10,601 bases of DNA, from the NCBI GenBank assembly GCA_947458895.1, contig CANHBY010000012.1, positions 1 through 10,601 of the forward strand. The letters are read 5' to 3'. Shown piece by piece: positions 1-5,979 of the stretch. The stretch comes from Burkholderiales bacterium (GTDB taxonomy: Bacteria > Pseudomonadota > Gammaproteobacteria > Burkholderiales > Burkholderiaceae_C). The notes beneath the pieces were generated by a model that had not been told where the DNA came from, ran no database searches, and saw only the letters and a list, made by a program, of their open reading frames with translations. A program made the position numbers and the translations under genes. Each line of letters starts with the position of its first letter. Positions within the stretch are counted from its first letter, which is position 1.

Positions 1-108
1 GAAGATGTGAAAGCGCAAATTCAAAAGAACCTTGAGCAGCAGCGTTTGGCACAGTTCCGTGAGGAGCTTCGCGCCAACGCTAAAACTGATTACACCTTTT
101 CCGATTAA
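1..108 (+). CDS. Peptidylprolyl isomerase, parvulin type (C-terminal fragment)
   Basis: This is the last 35 codons of a gene whose start lies outside the window; it ends in TAA. The residues (QKNLEQQRLAQFREELRA, then AKTDYTF) closely match the C-terminus of the next gene (QLEQRIAQQRLSKFRDEIRA, then KTDYVF). It is therefore almost certainly a tandem paralogue, a periplasmic PpiC/SurA-like prolyl isomerase. The catalytic domain itself is not visible, so the family is inferred only from this match. The gap to the next gene is 48 bases with no clear terminator, so the two are probably co-transcribed. Confidence 0.75.
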   Translation, partial: EDVKAQIQKNLEQQRLAQFREELRANAKTDYTFSD

Positions 109-156
109 CATGACTAGGCGGCAACTGAAAGCTGCTAATTCACTGGAAATCTCAAT

Positions 157-987
157 ATGAAAATGAATTCCTTTTCGCGCTTGGCTGTTTTGGCTGCCTT
201 TGCACTGAGTGCACCTCTGAGCCTTCACGCTCAAAACGTTGCTTTGGTTAATGGCAAGCCAGTTCCCAAAGCACGCTTTGATGCAGTCCTGAGCCAGCTT
301 CTGGCCCAAGGGCAGTCTCAGTCGCCCGAGCTGGAGGCCCAGATCAAGGATGAGGTCGTGATGCGAGAGATGTTCGCTCAAGAGGCCGAAGCAAGGGGCT
401 TGGCTGCAGCGCCTGAATTCAAGGTGCAAATGGAAATGGCACGCCAAGGTATTCTGATTGGTGCCATGTTCAATGAGTACCAAAAGAAAAACCCTGTCAG
501 CGAGGCCGAGATCAAGGCTGAGTATGAGCGTGTCAAGGCCGAGAAAGGCAATACCAATCAGTATCGCGCCCGTCATATCTTGGTCGAAAAGGAAGACGAG
601 GCCAAGTCCCTGATCGCCCAAATCAAGGGTGGGGCCAAATTTGATGAACTGGCCAAGAAAAACTCCAAGGACCCAGGCAGCAGCATCAAAGGCGGCGACC
701 TTGATTTTGCCGACCCCAGCAGCTATGTGCCCGAATTCTCGGCCGCGCTCATGAAGCTCAAAAAAGGTGAGATGACGCAGGTGCCAGTGAAGTCTCAGTT
801 TGGTTATCACATCATCAAACTCGAAGATATCCGTGAAACTCAATTCCCGCCGTTGGATGCGATTCGTCAGCAGCTTGAACAACGCATTGCTCAACAGCGC
901 CTGAGTAAGTTCCGCGACGAAATTCGGGCCAAGACGAAAACGGACTACGTCTTCAGTTTTGAGAAAAAGGGCGGCGCAGCCAAGTAG
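157..987 (+). CDS. Periplasmic parvulin-type peptidylprolyl isomerase
   Basis: This 276-residue protein should catalyse cis/trans isomerisation of Xaa-Pro bonds and act as a folding chaperone for exported proteins. Residues 1-25 form a Sec signal peptide: a short basic n-region, the hydrophobic LAVLAAFALSAPLSL, and a cleavage site after AHA-type LHA. Residues 27-130 are a helical SurA/PrsA-like chaperone region (VNGKPVPKARFDAVL). Residues about 134-226 are the PpiC rotamase domain, with ARHILV at 138-143, GGDLDF at 179-184 and FGYHIIKL at 215-222. A charged helical tail follows. The start at 157 has GGA about ten bases upstream; ATG 163 is an in-frame alternative. It is shorter than SurA (about 430 residues) and has a single rotamase domain, as in the many PpiC-like proteins of Burkholderiales. 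Its specific clients are unknown. Confidence 0.93.
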   Translation: MKMNSFSRLAVLAAFALSAPLSLHAQNVALVNGKPVPKARFDAVLSQLLAQGQSQSPELEAQIKDEVVMREMFAQEAEARGLAAAPEFKVQMEMARQGILIGAMFNEYQKKNPVSEAEIKAEYERVKAEKGNTNQYRARHILVEKEDEAKSLIAQIKGGAKFDELAKKNSKDPGSSIKGGDLDFADPSSYVPEFSAALMKLKKGEMTQVPVKSQFGYHIIKLEDIRETQFPPLDAIRQQLEQRIAQQRLSKFRDEIRAKTKTDYVFSFEKKGGAAK

Positions 988-1001
988 AAACCTCTGATCT
1001 G

Positions 1002-1026
1002 AGACGGGGCTGGTACCCCGTCTTTA
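1002..1026 (+). terminator. Rho-independent terminator after the prolyl isomerase gene
   Basis: An 8-bp perfect stem, AGACGGGG (1002-1009) pairing with CCCCGTCT (1016-1023), encloses the six-base loop CTGGTA and is followed by TTTA. It lies 15 bases after the isomerase stop codon and just before the end of the convergent ABC gene. The U-tract is short. The opposite-strand tail is not U-rich, so it probably serves the + strand gene mainly. Confidence 0.75.
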
Positions 1027-1029
1027 GGT

Positions 1030-1704
1030 TCAGTCTTCAAACAATCGCCCTGCTTCCACACGCAGTTTGCGCTCGCAGCGCGCCGCAATTGCGGAGTCGT
1101 GGGTGACCAATACCAAGGTGGTTCCAGCCTCGCGGTTGAGTTCGAACATCAGGTCCATGATGCGTGCTCCGGTGGCAAAGTCGAGGCTGCCTGTGGGTTC
1201 GTCGGCCAACAGCACAGCGGGGCGAACCACAAAGGCTCGTGCCAGGGCCACACGCTGTTGCTCGCCCCCTGAGAGCAGTTTGGGGGCGTGCTGCAAACGG
1301 TCCCCCAAACCAACTCGCTGGAGCATCTCTGTCGCGCGCGCTCGGGCGTCAGCACGGCCCTGAAGCTCGAGGGGCAGCATTACGTTTTCGAGGGCGGTCA
1401 GGTTGCCCAGTAACTGAAAACTCTGGAACACAAAGCCCACCCTTTCGGCACGCTGCGCGGCTCGGGCGTCCTCATCCAGTGAGAACAAGTCGACCCCGGC
1501 CAAACGAACCGAGCCGCTGCTGGGCGTGTCCAAGCCTGCCATGATCGACAACAACGTGCTTTTGCCCGAACCCGATGCGCCCAAAATAGCGACCGTCTGG
1601 CGTGCGTGCAGATCGAAGTTAATGTCTTCGAGAATGCTCAATACGCCCGAGGCGTCTTGAACTTGCTTGGTGATGTGTTCGACTTGAATCAAAGGATCTG
1701 TCAT
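1030..1704 (-). CDS. ybbA: ABC transporter ATP-binding protein, LolD/YbbA type
   Basis: This 224-residue protein is a cytoplasmic ABC ATPase of the LolD/MacB/YbbA group, which powers FtsX-type permeases. All nucleotide-binding motifs are intact: Walker A GASGSGKST (42-50), Q-loop Q94 in FVFQSFQ, signature LSGGE (144-148), Walker B VLLADEP (164-170) and H-loop H202 in LVTHD. The frame stays open upstream to 1914. The start at 1704 was chosen because the typical N-terminus of the family (IQVEHITK) begins there and the upstream residues are antisense to tesA. No good Shine-Dalgarno is seen. Divergence from a tesA-like gene is the E. coli ybbA/tesA arrangement, which supports the name. The expected permease (ybbP type) is not downstream, where the convergent isomerase gene ends. 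LolD or another close homologue cannot be excluded. Confidence 0.85.
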   Translation of the reverse strand: MTDPLIQVEHITKQVQDASGVLSILEDINFDLHARQTVAILGASGSGKSTLLSIMAGLDTPSSGSVRLAGVDLFSLDEDARAAQRAERVGFVFQSFQLLGNLTALENVMLPLELQGRADARARATEMLQRVGLGDRLQHAPKLLSGGEQQRVALARAFVVRPAVLLADEPTGSLDFATGARIMDLMFELNREAGTTLVLVTHDSAIAARCERKLRVEAGRLFED

Positions 1705-1705
1705 G
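1692..1705. promoter_or_regulatory. Shared start region of the divergent ybbA and tesA genes
   Basis: The tetranucleotide CATG at 1702-1705 holds both start codons: ATG at 1703 on the + strand (tesA) and ATG at 1704 reading leftwards (ybbA). A good Shine-Dalgarno for tesA, AAGGA at 1692-1696, sits six bases before its start and lies inside the ybbA coding region. There is no intergenic space, so the promoter of each gene must lie within the other gene or its leader. No clear -35/-10 pair was identified. Confidence 0.7.
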
Positions 1706-2383
1706 AATGGGGCTCGTTGGAAACTGAAGCGTCGACAGCTTGGGACACACTTTCTCATCTTGAGCGCTGCAGTGTGTTGCGCACTCACTGTTTCTGCTGA
1801 AGTGGCTGTTGCGAAGGTAAGTGTGCCTGAGCCTGTAGTTTTGGTGTTGGGCGATAGTTTGTCAGCCGAGTATGGCTTGCAGCGTGGCACAGGGTGGGTC
1901 AGTTTACTGGGCAAGCAGCTTGCTCAAGGCGCTCGGCCGGCCAAGGTGGTCAATGTCAGCGTGAGCGGCGAGACCACTGCAGGGGGCCGCTCACGCTTGC
2001 CTGCGTTGCTCAAGCAATATCAGCCCACCCATGTCATTTTGGAGCTCGGCGCCAATGATGCTTTGCGAGGCTTGGCGCTTGATGCGACCCATGCCAATTT
2101 GCAGGCCATGGCGATGGGCGCCAAGGCCATGGGTGCCAAGGTGTTGCTGGTAGGCATTCAAATACCCCCTAACTATGGCCGGCAATACAGCCAAGACTTC
2201 GCCAGGATTTTCAGCAAACTGGCCCAGGCCGAGCGCCTTGCTCTGGTGCCATTCTTGCTCAAGGGCGTGGCCGACAACCCCCAGGCGGCGGAGCTCTTTC
2301 AGGCTGACCGGATTCACCCCAACGAACAGGCGCAGCAGCAGATGTTGAACAACGTGTGGCCTGTGCTCAAGAGCCTGCTGTGA
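1703..2383 (+). CDS. tesA: SGNH-family arylesterase / lysophospholipase-thioesterase, TesA-like
   Basis: This 226-residue hydrolase of the GDSL/SGNH family should cleave acyl esters or thioesters, probably in the periplasm. Residues 1 to about 32 look like a signal peptide: basic KLKRR, then the hydrophobic FLILSAAVCCALTV ending SAEV. The four conserved blocks are present: GDSLS with the nucleophile S52, the block II glycine in SGET (G89), GAND with oxyanion asparagine N118, and DRIHPN with D202 and H205 completing the catalytic triad. The length suits TesA precursors. The start has a good Shine-Dalgarno (AAGGA, six-base spacing), and the divergent ABC ATPase matches the ybbA-tesA pairing of enterobacteria. 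The true substrate cannot be told from sequence. The stop codon is followed within five bases by a repeat element. Confidence 0.92.
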   Translation: MNGARWKLKRRQLGTHFLILSAAVCCALTVSAEVAVAKVSVPEPVVLVLGDSLSAEYGLQRGTGWVSLLGKQLAQGARPAKVVNVSVSGETTAGGRSRLPALLKQYQPTHVILELGANDALRGLALDATHANLQAMAMGAKAMGAKVLLVGIQIPPNYGRQYSQDFARIFSKLAQAERLALVPFLLKGVADNPQAAELFQADRIHPNEQAQQQMLNNVWPVLKSLL

Positions 2384-2387
2384 GGCC

Positions 2388-2529
2388 CTGGTGTCGTGTT
2401 AGGGCTCAAATGCCGCTTGCTCGCTGGCCCTCAAACCCGATAGCGTCGTTGCTTCTCGTGGTCATAGCCTTAGTCCGCGGGCTTGATAGCGCCGCGATCA
2501 AACGACATTTGAGCCCTGACACGCCCTAG
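2388..2529. repeat. MITE-like palindromic repeat, copy 1 (apically deleted)
   Basis: This 142-bp element lies between the convergent tesA and HDOD genes. Its ends are inverted repeats: the left end runs CTGGTGTCGTGTTAGGGCTC at 2388-2407 and on through AAATG, and the right end (catttgagccctgacacgcc, then CTAG) is nearly its reverse complement. The arms continue as an imperfect palindrome through TCAAACCCG / CGGGCTTGA. It matches the element at 5793-5958 at 74 of 82 positions in the left part and closely in the right part. It lacks 23 bases of the apex (5875-5897 in copy 2). It may act as a terminator between the convergent genes. No transposase is encoded. The boundaries are my reading of where the similarity and symmetry stop. 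Confidence 0.85.
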
Positions 2530-4442
2530 TCCAAGCCCTGCATGTGTATCGCCATCACCAACTGGTTACGCAGGGTTTTCAACCGCTTGAGTACTTGATC
2601 ATCGATCGCCAGGCTGTTGGGCGTGGCGTGGTCAGCGTAGATCATGCCGTTGGTTGATACGCCCATGTTCAAGGGCAAAACCAAAAAAGTTGGGGCGTTC
2701 ACGTGGGTGGTGTACCACTCGGGCAGGCGCGACACAATGGTCGTGCCTGACGAATCCGAGATCAAGGTATCAGCACCTTTCGCACACAGCAGACCAAACA
2801 GATCCGAGGGTGGGTTCACCGGGATTTTGAACCAATTGGCCATGGCCTGACCGGATTCACCCACGCCCACGCGCCCCACCAGGGTGTGGGTTCGTTTGTC
2901 GCGCAGGCAGACGATCACTCGCTGGGCATTGAGGGATTCCCTCACGATATTTATGGTCAGCAGTAGTACTTCGCCCAAGCTGGCATCGCTCACGACCAAA
3001 TTGCTGAGCTCCTCAATGCCACGCGATAAATGAGCGCCTGACTCCTCCGCCGATATGGCCTGGTTTGATACCACAGGCTGGGCGTATGGCGTGCTCGGCT
3101 TGGTGTTGCGTGCCGGTGGGTCTTGTGTGGAGGGGGGGGTGCTGGCCAGCTTGCTGGCTTGCTTGACCTTGGCTTGGGCTTCCTGCGTAGGCTGCACCTC
3201 GGGCGTGACTGATTTTGCTGGAGTTTTGATTGGGGGTGCCGTGCTGGCCAGCTGCGCGGCGGTGCCCTTGGCGGGCTGTTGCAGGATTGCGGTGAGCATG
3301 AAGGGCGAGGGCAGGTCTTCCCCACGATTGATCGCAGACTGCACCTTGGCCAGGTTCTTCGCCATCAGGGGGTGTAGCTTGGCCAGGTTCATCACCTGCG
3401 CCATTTGGCTCCATTGGGTATCCACACGTTTCAGCATCCTCTTAAACTCTTCAGGGTTTTCGCCGTACACGTTAGACCAGCGTTGCTGAAACCGACCGAA
3501 TTCGGCCTCGTGCTCATCGGCAGGGGTTTCGGCCAGAATCGATGCGAGGCTGTTCGATAGCGAACAGGTAATGCGAACATATTCGTCACGGCCGATTTCG
3601 TGTTCCCGGTCCTCTGGCAGGTAGGGCTTGAGGGCTCTTTGAAGGTCCTCGGGCCACCCCCACATGCGCGCAACCTCTGAGCTGAGATCGTCGAACGTCA
3701 GGTAGAGAACGGCTTTGGCGTTGCGGTTGTCGAACCTGACTTGCAGCGCGTGTCGGCCCAGCCTAGCAAGCTCTTTAGGGTCAACTCTTGCCATGTCGTG
3801 GCGGCTCATGGACTCGATCTGAGCCGCCTTGGCCGGAAAGTGCATCCAGACCAACATGCGCCCCAAGTTTTGAAACATGGCAGTCAGGTAGGTGCTTTCA
3901 GCAAGCTTGTGTGAAGGGCACAACTCATTGGCCATCAAGGCGGCCATGAGTGCACGTGAAAATTCCTGTTGCACTCGCTGGGCTGAATCATCTTTGGGCA
4001 GGTTGTCGAAGAGCTTGAGCGAGGCGGCCAACATGCCCACCGACTGGAACCCCATGAGCGAGATCGCGCGTGAAAGGCTGTCGATCGTGCCACCACCCAC
4101 CGATCTGTAGAACGCCGTGTTGATCATGCGCAGCATTTTGTTAGACAGTGCAACGTCTTGAATAATTTCCTCGGTGAAGGACCTCAGATGGGCGGTTTCA
4201 CAGCGGGCCAGTTTTTGAATCTTTCGTATGGAATCGCGAAGCGAGGGAAAATCGGGGTTTTGTGAAATTTTGCTCAGCAGCCTTTGGATGTGCGCCTCGC
4301 GCTCGGCAGCCTCAGGGGCCTCCTGAGTGGCCTGAGCAGAGGCCGCCTCAGAGGCTTCGTTTGTGACTTCTGTCTCAGTTGGTTCTGGTTCAGCCTCGCT
4401 GGGCCTAATCGGTGGCGAGGCGTTGGTCAGGGCGTAAGTCAT
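2526..4442 (-). CDS. HDOD-GAF domain signalling protein
   Basis: This cytoplasmic protein of about 638 residues is probably regulatory. After an acidic, Ala/Glu-rich low-complexity N-terminus (to about residue 50) comes an HDOD domain (about 52-300): LLSKISQNPDFPSLRDSIRKI, then a region with TIDSLSRAISLMGFQSV. The usual HD metal-binding pair is degenerate (AMFQNLGRM where HD hydrolases have LHDIG), as expected for HDOD, so no phosphohydrolase activity is predicted. A Pro/Thr/Gln/Ala linker (about 387-467) joins a C-terminal GAF-like domain (about 472-632, including LLTINIVRESLNAQRVIVCLRD). The start is uncertain: ATG 4442 was chosen, but GTG 4481 is also in frame and neither has a good ribosome site. 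The stop codon TAG lies in the terminal CTAG of the neighbouring repeat. Ligand and partners are unknown; HDOD proteins often act in signalling or motility control. Confidence 0.88.
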   Translation of the reverse strand: MTYALTNASPPIRPSEAEPEPTETEVTNEASEAASAQATQEAPEAAEREAHIQRLLSKISQNPDFPSLRDSIRKIQKLARCETAHLRSFTEEIIQDVALSNKMLRMINTAFYRSVGGGTIDSLSRAISLMGFQSVGMLAASLKLFDNLPKDDSAQRVQQEFSRALMAALMANELCPSHKLAESTYLTAMFQNLGRMLVWMHFPAKAAQIESMSRHDMARVDPKELARLGRHALQVRFDNRNAKAVLYLTFDDLSSEVARMWGWPEDLQRALKPYLPEDREHEIGRDEYVRITCSLSNSLASILAETPADEHEAEFGRFQQRWSNVYGENPEEFKRMLKRVDTQWSQMAQVMNLAKLHPLMAKNLAKVQSAINRGEDLPSPFMLTAILQQPAKGTAAQLASTAPPIKTPAKSVTPEVQPTQEAQAKVKQASKLASTPPSTQDPPARNTKPSTPYAQPVVSNQAISAEESGAHLSRGIEELSNLVVSDASLGEVLLLTINIVRESLNAQRVIVCLRDKRTHTLVGRVGVGESGQAMANWFKIPVNPPSDLFGLLCAKGADTLISDSSGTTIVSRLPEWYTTHVNAPTFLVLPLNMGVSTNGMIYADHATPNSLAIDDQVLKRLKTLRNQLVMAIHMQGLD

Positions 4443-4573
4443 GGGGGCTCGTGAAGTCGTGTGTGCAAACTGCTCCCTCACAACCCTGGTCAGGCAACAT
4501 CCCAGAGAGATCGGCTTTGGTGATATCGGCCTTTTTACTAAAAACTAAATGCCAGCTTTGGCCGTCGATGTGG

Positions 4574-4666
4574 TCATGGCGCTGTGCTCTGACAGGGCGG
4601 TAGTGCCCCACCTACAATGGGTCCTTCTCCGGTAGTTCCTGGAGCCACTGTGTGAATGGCCCTCAT
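4574..4666 (-). CDS. Possible small ORF / leader peptide upstream of the HDOD gene
   Basis: This 30-codon frame starts at ATG 4666 reading leftwards and ends in TGA. It is preceded by GGGAGGAATC, one of the best Shine-Dalgarno sequences in the window (four-base spacing). The peptide (MRAIHTVAPGTTGEG...) has no recognisable motif, signal or membrane segment. It lies about 130 bases ahead of the HDOD start on the same strand, so it might be a leader peptide or a small protein. The Shine-Dalgarno and start codon fall in the loop of the AATGGC/GCCATT hairpin. It could equally be chance. Confidence 0.2.
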   Translation of the reverse strand: MRAIHTVAPGTTGEGPIVGGALPPCQSTAP

Positions 4667-4721
4667 GATTCCTCCCAAAGCCATTGAGCGCGTGTGTTCT
4701 TGGTTCGGCACCAGCTTTAGT

Positions 4722-4738
4722 GCAGTGCTTCACACTGC
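4722..4738. other. Perfect 6-bp inverted repeat upstream of the btuF-like gene
   Basis: GCAGTG (4722-4727) and CACTGC (4733-4738) are separated by CTTCA. There is no T-tract, so it is not a standard terminator. It could be an operator half-site pair or a leader RNA hairpin; its position about 205 bases before the btuF start gives no firm assignment. Confidence 0.3.
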
Positions 4739-4943
4739 CTGGAACATCAAACCTCGCTTTTTGGATCATGGCCGCGTTGCAAAAACTCGCTACACCCCCC
4801 GGGATTGCTGTGGTTTGCGCCTTTCCCTGACCCAAAAGGCATCACTTTTATTTGTTCTATCCAGAGCAAAACACTGTACAAGGCTGGCGCTGCGAGGGCG
4901 TGAAAGGTTTCGCGTCTTTCCAAAAGGCGCCCATGAACTGCGT

Positions 4944-5966
4944 GTGTGCAGGGTCGTCATCCTGATCGCGGCTGTATTGAGTTGGACACCCAGCTGGGCG
5001 CAATACAGCGTGCGTGATGACCTTCAGCGATCGGTTTCATTTGACAAACCTCCTCAGCGGGTGATCAGCCTGCTGCCCTCACTGACCGAGTCGGTTTGCG
5101 CGCTCAATGAATGCCAGAGATTGGTCGCCACCGACCGTTATTCCAACTGGCCTGCCTCGGTGAGCGCCTTGCCCAAAGCGGGTGGGTTAGAGGACACCCA
5201 GGTCGAGCTCATCGTGAGCTTGCGGCCTGATGTGGTCTTGCTTGACCGCTCGGCGCGTGTGACCGAGAGGTTGGCCCAGTTGGGGATCAAGACCTTCGTC
5301 ATTGAAACTACTGCCTATGCCGATATTGCGCGCAGCCTCAGCCTGGTCGCCCACGTACTTGGTGTGCCGCAAAGGGCTCCCGAGGTGAGCGAGGCCTTGC
5401 GCCAAGAGGTGGACACCATTGCTCGCGAGGCTCAGGCCCGGCGAGGTCAGGGCCAGCCTCTGAGCGTCTATTTCGAGGTGGACGACTCGATTTTTGCGGC
5501 CGGTGAAGCCTCATTCATCGGCGAATTGCTGACCCGTCTAGGAGCGCGCAACATCGTGCCGGCATCCCTGGGGCCGTTTCCTAAACTCAACCCGGAGTAT
5601 GTGGTTCGGCACAATCCTGACGTGATTTTTATTGCTCAGCAACAAGTGCGCAGCCTGGGCGGCCGACCGGGTTGGGCAGGCCTGCGTGCTGTGCGAGAGC
5701 AGCGCATTTGCTCCATGGCCGCGCAAACCCTTGATGTGGTGGTTCGTCCTGGGCCGAGAGTGGCCGATGGCATGCGTGCCTTGGCCCGTTGCTTAGTGCC
5801 GTGTCAGGGCTCAAATGCCGCTTGCTCGCTTGCCCTCAAACCCGGTGGCGTCGTTGCTTCTCGTCGTCATAGCCCAAGCTATGACTCCTCGTCGCGCCTA
5901 GCCAGCGGGCTTGATGGCGGCGCGATCAAACGACATTTCAGCCCTGACACGACACTAGCCCCGTGA
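4944..5966 (+). CDS. btuF: Periplasmic cobalamin-binding protein, BtuF-like, with repeat-derived tail
   Basis: This is the substrate-binding component of a B12-type ABC importer. The mature part matches the BtuF/TroA-like fold: RVISLLPSLTESVCALN at the N-lobe, TDRYSNWPASVSALPKAGG, VELIVSLRPDVVLL, LAQLGIKTFVIET, then a C-lobe ending RVADGMRALARC. GTG 4944 was chosen because it gives a short Sec signal peptide (MCRVVILIAAVLSWTPSWAQ); its ribosome site is poor and the frame is open back to 4656. The protein would be 340 residues, while BtuF family members are nearer 270. The extra length is residues 284-340, read almost wholly from the repeat at 5793-5958, so the natural end was lost or extended. 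The downstream permease and ATPase genes complete the importer. Other corrinoid or haem-type substrates cannot be excluded. Confidence 0.87.
   Translation: MCRVVILIAAVLSWTPSWAQYSVRDDLQRSVSFDKPPQRVISLLPSLTESVCALNECQRLVATDRYSNWPASVSALPKAGGLEDTQVELIVSLRPDVVLLDRSARVTERLAQLGIKTFVIETTAYADIARSLSLVAHVLGVPQRAPEVSEALRQEVDTIAREAQARRGQGQPLSVYFEVDDSIFAAGEASFIGELLTRLGARNIVPASLGPFPKLNPEYVVRHNPDVIFIAQQQVRSLGGRPGWAGLRAVREQRICSMAAQTLDVVVRPGPRVADGMRALARCLVPCQGSNAACSLALKPGGVVASRRHSPSYDSSSRLASGLDGGAIKRHFSPDTTLAP
5793..5958. repeat. MITE-like palindromic repeat, copy 2 (full length), inside the btuF 3' end
   Basis: This 166-bp element is a nearly complete imperfect palindrome. The ends are inverted repeats of about 25 bp: TTAGTGCCGTGTCAGGGCTC... 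at the left and, on the opposite strand, CTAGTGTCGTGTCAGGGCTG... at the right. At the centre is a perfect hairpin, GTCATAGC (5866-5873), loop CCAA, GCTATGAC (5878-5885). It is in the same orientation as copy 1 and has 23 more bases at the apex (5875-5897). It carries no gene but is translated in frame as the tail of the BtuF-like protein, with the btuF stop codon six bases beyond its right end. The YTAG-type ends resemble target sites of some IS5-group elements; a link to that group is speculation. Confidence 0.87.
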
Positions 5967-5979
5967 GTCTCCTTTGAAC

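Larger units (their letters stand above)
4443..4943. other. Long intergenic region between the divergent HDOD and btuF-like genes
   Basis: About 500 bases hold no convincing long gene. The region must carry the promoters of both divergent genes, but I could not assign a -35/-10 pair with confidence. It contains a perfect hairpin GCAGTG-CTTCA-CACTGC (4722-4738), a longer-loop hairpin AATGGC/GCCATT (4655-4685), and a small leftward reading frame with a strong Shine-Dalgarno (4574-4666). The btuF frame remains open back to 4656, but those residues (for example PPKAIERVCSWFGTSF) do not look like a signal peptide or any family I recognise. Confidence 0.5.

Noticed and set aside
1705..1914. 70-residue N-terminal extension of the leftward ABC ATPase.
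   Set aside because: It is antisense to the TesA catalytic region, has no family similarity, and the normal N-terminus begins at 1704.
4501..4540. Candidate terminator around ATCGGCTTTGGTGATATCGGCC followed by a T-run.
   Set aside because: The repeated GGC/GCC blocks give at most a three- or four-pair stem, and no + strand gene ends there.
4599..4720. Possible cobalamin riboswitch ahead of btuF (AATGGG, TCCGGTAG, GCCACTGTG at 4644-4652, AAAGCCATTGAGC, GGCACC).
   Set aside because: Several pieces resemble the conserved core and the GCCACTGT element, but the AAGGGAA element and a proper B12 box (AGCCAGGAGACC type) are missing, the span is too short, and it ends about 230 bases before the gene. 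At best it is a degenerate remnant; a covariance-model search for the cobalamin riboswitch would decide.
4545..4835. 96-codon leftward frame between the HDOD and btuF genes.
   Set aside because: Composition is unlike a folded protein, there is no ribosome site, and it overlaps the smaller frame with the strong Shine-Dalgarno.
4656..4943. 96-residue N-terminal extension of the BtuF-like protein from ATG 4656.
   Set aside because: It would put the obvious signal peptide in the interior of the protein, and the residues resemble no known domain.
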